DNA of 8,816 nucleotides, taken from contig JADGHD010000172.1 in the NCBI GenBank assembly GCA_019689615.1, positions 1 through 8,816 on the forward strand, read 5' to 3'. The stretch is from Frankia sp. (GTDB lineage Bacteria; Actinomycetota; Actinomycetes; Frankiales; Frankiaceae). Below the pieces are notes generated by a model, which was not told where the DNA came from, did no database searches, and worked only from the letters and a program-made list of their open reading frames with translations. Of the stretch, positions 5,888-8,816 are shown piece after piece; the stretch's first letter is position 1; every line of letters starts with the position of its first letter. Made by a program: the position numbers and the translations under genes.

Positions 5888-7158
5888 CGCCCGCCGCCGG
5901 GCGCGCCGCTGACGGCGCCGGCCGCTTCGTTGCCGGCAGAGGCGCCGGCCGGCACCGCCGGGTCGAGCGCTGCGCGCAGCGGGAGGCGGGCGCTCAGCCG
6001 GAAGCCACCATCGGCGGTCGGTCCCGCGGTCAGCTCGCCGCCGTAGATCTTCACCCGTTCCTCGATCCCGAGCAGCCCGTAGCCGCGGCCATCGCCCACC
6101 GGACCGACCGCGCCGTCGTTGGTGACCTCGATCGTGATCTGGTCGCCGTCCTGGGCGACGACGACGGCGACCGCGCTCGGCCGGGCGTGCTTGAGCGCGT
6201 TGGTCAGGCCTTCCTGGACGATCCGGTAAGCGGCCAGGTCGAGGGTCGGCGGCAGCTCCGACGGCTCGCCGCGGCGGCGAAGGAGCACGGGCAGGCCGGC
6301 CCGGCGGAACTCCTCCGCCAGCGCGTCCAGCCCGCCCAGGCCGGGCCGCGGGGCGAGATCCGGCCGCTCGTCGTCGCGGCGCAGCGCGCCGAGCAGCCGG
6401 CGCATGTCGGCGAGCGCGGTGCGGCCGGTCTGCTCGACACCGCGCAGCGCGTCCTTGGCGTCGGTGAGCCCGTCCGGCAGACCGTGCCGGACCGCGCCGG
6501 CGTGCAGCACGATCACGCTGAGCGCGTGCGCCACGACGTCGTGCAGCTCGCGGGCGATCCGGGCGCGTTCCTCGGCGACCGCCACCCGCGCCGCCGCCGC
6601 CCGCTCCCGCTCGGCGAGCTCCGCGCGCTCCTCGGCGGCGGCCGCCTGCGCGGCGCGCTCCCGCAGCGCGAAGCCGGCCAGCCAGGCGATCGCGAACAGC
6701 GCGGGCGTGAACAGGAAGTCCCCGGCCGCGTGCGCCGGTCCGTTGTGCACGATGATCCCGGCACCGGCCAGCACGATCGCGAGCCCGGCCGCCGCCTGCC
6801 GGCCGTCGGCGAGGTGGCCGAGCAGCAGCGCGGCGAGGATCCCGGCGATCGTCGCCGGCGCGGTCTGCGGGATGAGGCGCCCTTCGGCGAACGAGACGCC
6901 GGCGGCCAGCAGGAACACCGCCGCCGGCCCGACGAGCCGCCCGCCGTCGGCGCCCCAGGACGGCCAGCCGCGGTGGGCCAGCAACGGCAGGACGACGAGC
7001 ACGATCAGGGGCACCGCGAGCACGCGGGACATTCCGGCGGGCTCCGATTCCTGCCAGAAGACGACATCCAGGGCGCTGGCCACGGCCAGCGCGATGACGA
7101 GCAGGTCCAGTCCGCGTTCGCGGGCGAGCCGCCGGGCGGACGGCCAGATTCGGGGCAC
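5884..7158 (-). CDS. Intramembrane-sensing sensor histidine kinase (HisKA_3 type)
   Basis: This 424-residue membrane kinase pairs with the adjacent NarL-type regulator. About six hydrophobic segments fill the first 166 residues (roughly 18-37, 45-62, 77-95, 100-117, 122-137, 148-166) with only short loops, so it likely senses within the membrane. An Ala/Glu/Arg-rich coiled linker (167-200) leads to the phospho-His box ARELHDVVAHALSV with His206. The ATPase domain has the N-box YRIVQEGLTNALKHA (Asn320), NDG (347-349) and the G-box GRGYGLLGIEERVKIYGG (357-374). A Gly/Ala tail follows. I prefer the GTG at 7158: a TATTTT -10 box ends six bases upstream, as in leaderless actinobacterial genes. The frame stays open to a GTG at 7248, but that 30-residue extension includes a TTA codon, lacks a Shine-Dalgarno and overlaps the promoter-like sequence. 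Confidence 0.94.
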   Translation of the reverse strand: MPRIWPSARRLARERGLDLLVIALAVASALDVVFWQESEPAGMSRVLAVPLIVLVVLPLLAHRGWPSWGADGGRLVGPAAVFLLAAGVSFAEGRLIPQTAPATIAGILAALLLGHLADGRQAAAGLAIVLAGAGIIVHNGPAHAAGDFLFTPALFAIAWLAGFALRERAAQAAAAEERAELAERERAAAARVAVAEERARIARELHDVVAHALSVIVLHAGAVRHGLPDGLTDAKDALRGVEQTGRTALADMRRLLGALRRDDERPDLAPRPGLGGLDALAEEFRRAGLPVLLRRRGEPSELPPTLDLAAYRIVQEGLTNALKHARPSAVAVVVAQDGDQITIEVTNDGAVGPVGDGRGYGLLGIEERVKIYGGELTAGPTADGGFRLSARLPLRAALDPAVPAGASAGNEAAGAVSGAPGGGR

Positions 7159-7164
7159 GCGCCG

Positions 7165-7170
7165 AAAATA
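7165..7170 (-). promoter_or_regulatory. -10 box of the histidine kinase operon, leaderless arrangement
   Basis: On the minus strand TATTTT ends six bases before the GTG codon at 7158. Transcription would therefore start at or next to the start codon, giving a leaderless mRNA. No TTGACA-like -35 lies at 16-18 bp, and no Shine-Dalgarno lies between box and GTG, both of which suit leaderless genes. Confidence 0.5.
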
Positions 7171-7322
7171 GCCGACCCGCCCCTTCCCGGCCTCTGTCTC
7201 AGGTAAGAGAAGGGTCCGGCGGAAGGGGGATGCGGAATAGGCCCACACGCTGACGACGCCGGCCGGATGGCGTTCCTACCGTCGCTGGCACCGGAGGAAA
7301 CCGAACAGAACCGGAGCCAACG
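7171..7322. other. Divergent intergenic region between kinase and CPBP protease genes
   Basis: This gap carries the control region for both directions. On the plus side a weak -10 candidate TACCGT (7277-7282) precedes the protease gene. A direct repeat ACCGGAG occurs at 7290-7296 and 7310-7316, 20 bp apart; the second copy doubles as the ribosome site. A short inverted repeat TCTC-aggtaa-GAGA (7197-7210) lies within a wider CCCTT...AAGGG pair (7181-7214) and could be a regulator site. None of these is strong alone, and I see no small gene here. Confidence 0.35.
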
Positions 7323-8150
7323 ATGGACACCACCAGCCGCGCGCCGGCCGAGGCCGCCGCGACCACTTCCGTCGACCGCCTCGCGCCACCGCCCGACCCG
7401 GGCGAGACGGACCCATCCGTGCTGCCGCAGTACTCGTTGCGGCGCATTCTGGCCACCTGGGCCGCCGCGGCGCTGCCGATGGCCTTCCTCGCCTGGGTCG
7501 CGGCGCCGTGGCTCGCGGGCCGTCTCGATGGCGAGGCCGCGCTGCCCCGGGCCCTGCTGGTGTGCATGGCGGTCGGCCTGGTCTGGCAGTTCATGCTCGT
7601 CGTCTGGCTCATCTTCTGGGAACAGCGGTCGCTGCGCTGGTCGCGGGTCCGTGCGGCGCTGTGGCTTCGGGCGCCGCGCTCGCCGCGCACCGGGCGGCGC
7701 GGCGGCTGGGTGTGGCTGCTGCTGATCCCGTTCGCGATCGCGTTCGCCGGGAAGGAGCTGCTGCCCGCGGTACCGGCCCCGGGCGGGCGCGACATGGGGG
7801 AATTCCTGAGCTCGACCGCGGGTGAGGAACTGTTCGCCGGGGCCTGGGGCTGGTTCGCGGTGGTTACCGTGATCGCGGTTTTCAACACGGTGCTCGGCGA
7901 GGAGCTGCTATTCCGCGGACTGCTGCTGCCGCGGATGAACGGTGCCTTCGGCAGGCGGGACTGGGTCGCGAACGGCGTCCTGTTCGCCACCTACCACCTG
8001 CACGTGCCGTGGGCGATCTCCAGCGCGTTGTTCGACACGTTCATCATGGCGTACCCGGCGAAGCGCTACCTGAGCGCGTTGTTCAGCATCGCCGTGCACA
8101 GCACGCAGAGCGTTTTCATCCTCCTCGCCACGCTCGCGCTGACCCTCTGA
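7323..8150 (+). CDS. CPBP-family intramembrane glutamic metalloprotease (Rce1/ABI domain)
   Basis: This 275-residue polytopic membrane protein belongs to the CPBP (CAAX protease and bacteriocin-processing, PF02517) family. After a 36-residue Pro/Ala/Thr-rich cytoplasmic leader it has membrane segments at roughly 41-66, 75-98, 128-146, 175-200, 213-232 and 250-275. The catalytic motifs are intact: EELLFR with Glu193, Glu194 and Arg198; FATYH with His225 (plus His227 in YHLH); and a third histidine, His259, in AVHSTQS. The ATG at 7323 has GGAG at 7313-7316, six bases upstream. It is transcribed away from the kinase/regulator operon and convergent with the acetyltransferase gene. Bacterial members are linked to bacteriocin self-immunity, peptide maturation or signalling proteolysis; which applies here is unknown. 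Control by the neighbouring two-component system is an inference from position. Confidence 0.9.
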   Translation: MDTTSRAPAEAAATTSVDRLAPPPDPGETDPSVLPQYSLRRILATWAAAALPMAFLAWVAAPWLAGRLDGEAALPRALLVCMAVGLVWQFMLVVWLIFWEQRSLRWSRVRAALWLRAPRSPRTGRRGGWVWLLLIPFAIAFAGKELLPAVPAPGGRDMGEFLSSTAGEELFAGAWGWFAVVTVIAVFNTVLGEELLFRGLLLPRMNGAFGRRDWVANGVLFATYHLHVPWAISSALFDTFIMAYPAKRYLSALFSIAVHSTQSVFILLATLALTL

Positions 8151-8170
8151 CGGATGCGTGCCGGTCAGGT
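8145..8170. terminator. Bidirectional hairpin spanning both stop codons of convergent genes
   Basis: CTGACGG (8147-8153) pairs with CCGGTCAG (8161-8168) with one bulged base. A C-G pair and a U-G wobble extend it outward, leaving a seven-base loop. The stem contains the protease TGA on the plus strand and the acetyltransferase TGA on the minus strand. There is no T tract on either side, so termination is inferred from the structure and the convergent layout. Confidence 0.45.
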
Positions 8171-8671
8171 GGCCGGGCTGCCCGCCTGCTCGGCGAGCCG
8201 GCGCCACATGACGATGTGCCGGCCGATGCGCGGCTCATCCCAGGGCTCGCCCCACGGGCGAAAGCCGGCCCGCTCGTAGAACGGGATCGCGACCTGCCGG
8301 GCGTTGCACCACAGCAGGCGCCCGCCCTGGGCCGAGGCGTGGTCGACCACGGCGGCCACCAGGCGGGAGCCGATGCCCAGACGGCGCACGGCCTCGTCGA
8401 TCGCCATCGCCCGCAGCCGCCAGCCCGGCTCGCCCCACGGGGCGTCCTCGCGCAGCACGGTGACGGTCCCGACGACCTGACCGCCGGCGCCGAGCGCGAC
8501 GAAGTGCGCGCTGTCCGGGGCGTCGTCGCCGGGGAGCCGGGTCTCCTCGGGACGCTGCCACGGCCGCAGCACCCGCTGGCGCAGCGCGAGCGTCGCCTCC
8601 ACGCCGGCGCGCACCACCCGGAGGCCAGCCGCGGCCCGGCCACCGGTGTCGCCCGTGGCCTGCTCCGGCAC
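8165..8671 (-). CDS. GNAT-family N-acetyltransferase
   Basis: This 168-residue soluble enzyme is predicted to transfer an acetyl group from acetyl-CoA to an amine on an unknown small molecule or protein. The GNAT fold is recognisable: strand region FVALGAGGQVVGTVTVLRE (57-75), RLRAMAIDEAVRRLGIGSRL (85-104) containing the acetyl-CoA pyrophosphate loop R96-x-x-G99-x-G101, and motif B AIPFYERAGF (128-137). The LRQRVLRPWQRPEE stretch (30-43) followed by PGDDAPDSAHF (47-57) is typical of a group of small ElaA/YjcF-like acetyltransferases. The GTG at 8671 is two codons after an in-frame TGA, and AGGA (8684-8681) lies nine bases upstream, so this start is well supported. The gene is complete and convergent with the protease gene. 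Substrate is not predictable. Confidence 0.93.
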   Translation of the reverse strand: MPEQATGDTGGRAAAGLRVVRAGVEATLALRQRVLRPWQRPEETRLPGDDAPDSAHFVALGAGGQVVGTVTVLREDAPWGEPGWRLRAMAIDEAVRRLGIGSRLVAAVVDHASAQGGRLLWCNARQVAIPFYERAGFRPWGEPWDEPRIGRHIVMWRRLAEQAGSPAT

Positions 8672-8721
8672 GGCTCACCGTCCTGACGTTCCCGAAGCCG
8701 CCGACTGGCGCGCCGGGCGGG

Positions 8722-8727
8722 ATGGTA
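8722..8727 (-). promoter_or_regulatory. Possible -10 box for the acetyltransferase gene
   Basis: TACCAT on the minus strand lies between the T6 terminator and the acetyltransferase start. It would give a leader of about 45 bases. The -35 region falls inside the terminator stem and is unlike consensus, so the call is weak. If real, the gene has a promoter insulated from upstream transcription. Confidence 0.3.
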
Positions 8728-8732
8728 GCGAG

Positions 8733-8759
8733 AAAAAAGGGGGGCCCGGTCGGGCCGCC
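8733..8759 (-). terminator. Intrinsic (Rho-independent) terminator with T6 tract
   Basis: On the minus strand GGCCC-GACC-GGGCC forms a 5-bp stem with a four-base loop (8756-8743). The stem extends past a single C/C mismatch by two further G-C pairs (8758-8759 with 8741-8740). One base later comes a run of six T (8738-8733). A stem followed at once by T6 is the classical form and stands out in DNA this GC-rich. It would end a minus-strand transcript arriving from beyond 8816, or attenuate the acetyltransferase mRNA. Confidence 0.7.
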
Positions 8760-8790
8760 GTGGGGAGGGAGCTCATCACGGCGGCCGACC
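8748..8790. repeat. Long inverted repeat overlapping the T6 terminator
   Basis: The arm at 8748-8762 and the arm at 8777-8790 pair over 14 bp with one bulged base, around a 14-base loop (8763-8776). The left-hand coordinates are shared with the terminator stem, so in a minus-strand transcript the two hairpins exclude each other. The tandem stop TGATGA (8778-8773, minus strand) lies at the junction of arm and loop. Confidence 0.6.
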
Positions 8791-8816
8791 CGGGGGAGGA
8801 GAGAACCACGGCCCAC

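Noticed and set aside
5767..7206. 479-residue plus-strand open frame opposite the kinase and regulator genes
   Set aside because: It runs antisense to two clearly recognised genes, has no ribosome site and no known domain; it is a GC-driven shadow.
8235..8816. 193-residue minus-strand frame covering the right edge
   Set aside because: It is a frame-shifted shadow of the acetyltransferase that also reads through the terminator hairpin; the GNAT motifs occur only in the 8671-8165 frame.
8792..8816. Strong Shine-Dalgarno-like GGGGGAGGAGAG on the plus strand suggesting a gene start at the right edge
   Set aside because: No ATG, GTG or TTG follows within the window, and any start beyond 8816 would be at least 14 bases away; the purine run is equally explained as the complement of minus-strand sequence.

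Overview
The window is very GC-rich DNA with strong G/C bias at third codon positions, frequent GTG starts and tightly packed genes. It carries families typical of high-GC actinobacteria: a DUF574-type methyltransferase, an intramembrane-sensing NarL-type two-component pair, and a CUT2 sugar transporter with a divergent LacI regulator. A Streptomyces- or Frankia-like actinomycete is likely, but the genus cannot be fixed from this sequence. I see no mobile element, CRISPR array, tRNA or rRNA.

Left part (1-4113): a sugar-uptake locus. On the minus strand a double-domain CUT2 (RbsA/RhaT-like) ATPase is followed, with a 4-base stop/start overlap, by an RbsC-like permease that runs off the left edge. 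Divergent from them, on the plus strand, is a LacI-family repressor. The 197-bp gap holds a clear promoter for the transporter (TTGACA, 17 bp, TACGTT). It also holds two matches to the LacI-family consensus TGAAACGTTTCA, one just downstream of the transporter promoter and one before lacI, with centres 136 bp apart. ATPase and repressor both resemble actinobacterial rhamnose-type loci as I recall them, so an L-rhamnose-like sugar is a reasonable but unproven substrate.

Middle (4114-5197): a single plus-strand DUF574-family SAM-dependent methyltransferase. It has its own candidate promoter and is bounded by hairpins at both ends.

Right part (5198-8150): a minus-strand operon of a membrane histidine kinase and a NarL/FixJ-type response regulator (ATGA overlap). 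It is divergent from a plus-strand CPBP-type intramembrane glutamic protease. The kinase has about six membrane segments and almost no extracytoplasmic domain. Its most plausible start is a GTG six bases after a TATTTT -10 box, which suggests a leaderless mRNA.

Right end (8151-8816): a minus-strand GNAT acetyltransferase, convergent with the protease gene. Upstream of it is a rare sight in such GC-rich DNA: an intrinsic terminator with a T6 tract, overlapped by a longer competing inverted repeat. This is either the end of a gene beyond the window or a leader attenuator.

Most genes here belong to known families. The parts most worth a second look are the kinase/regulator/intramembrane-protease module, the paired operators, and the overlapping hairpins at the right edge.
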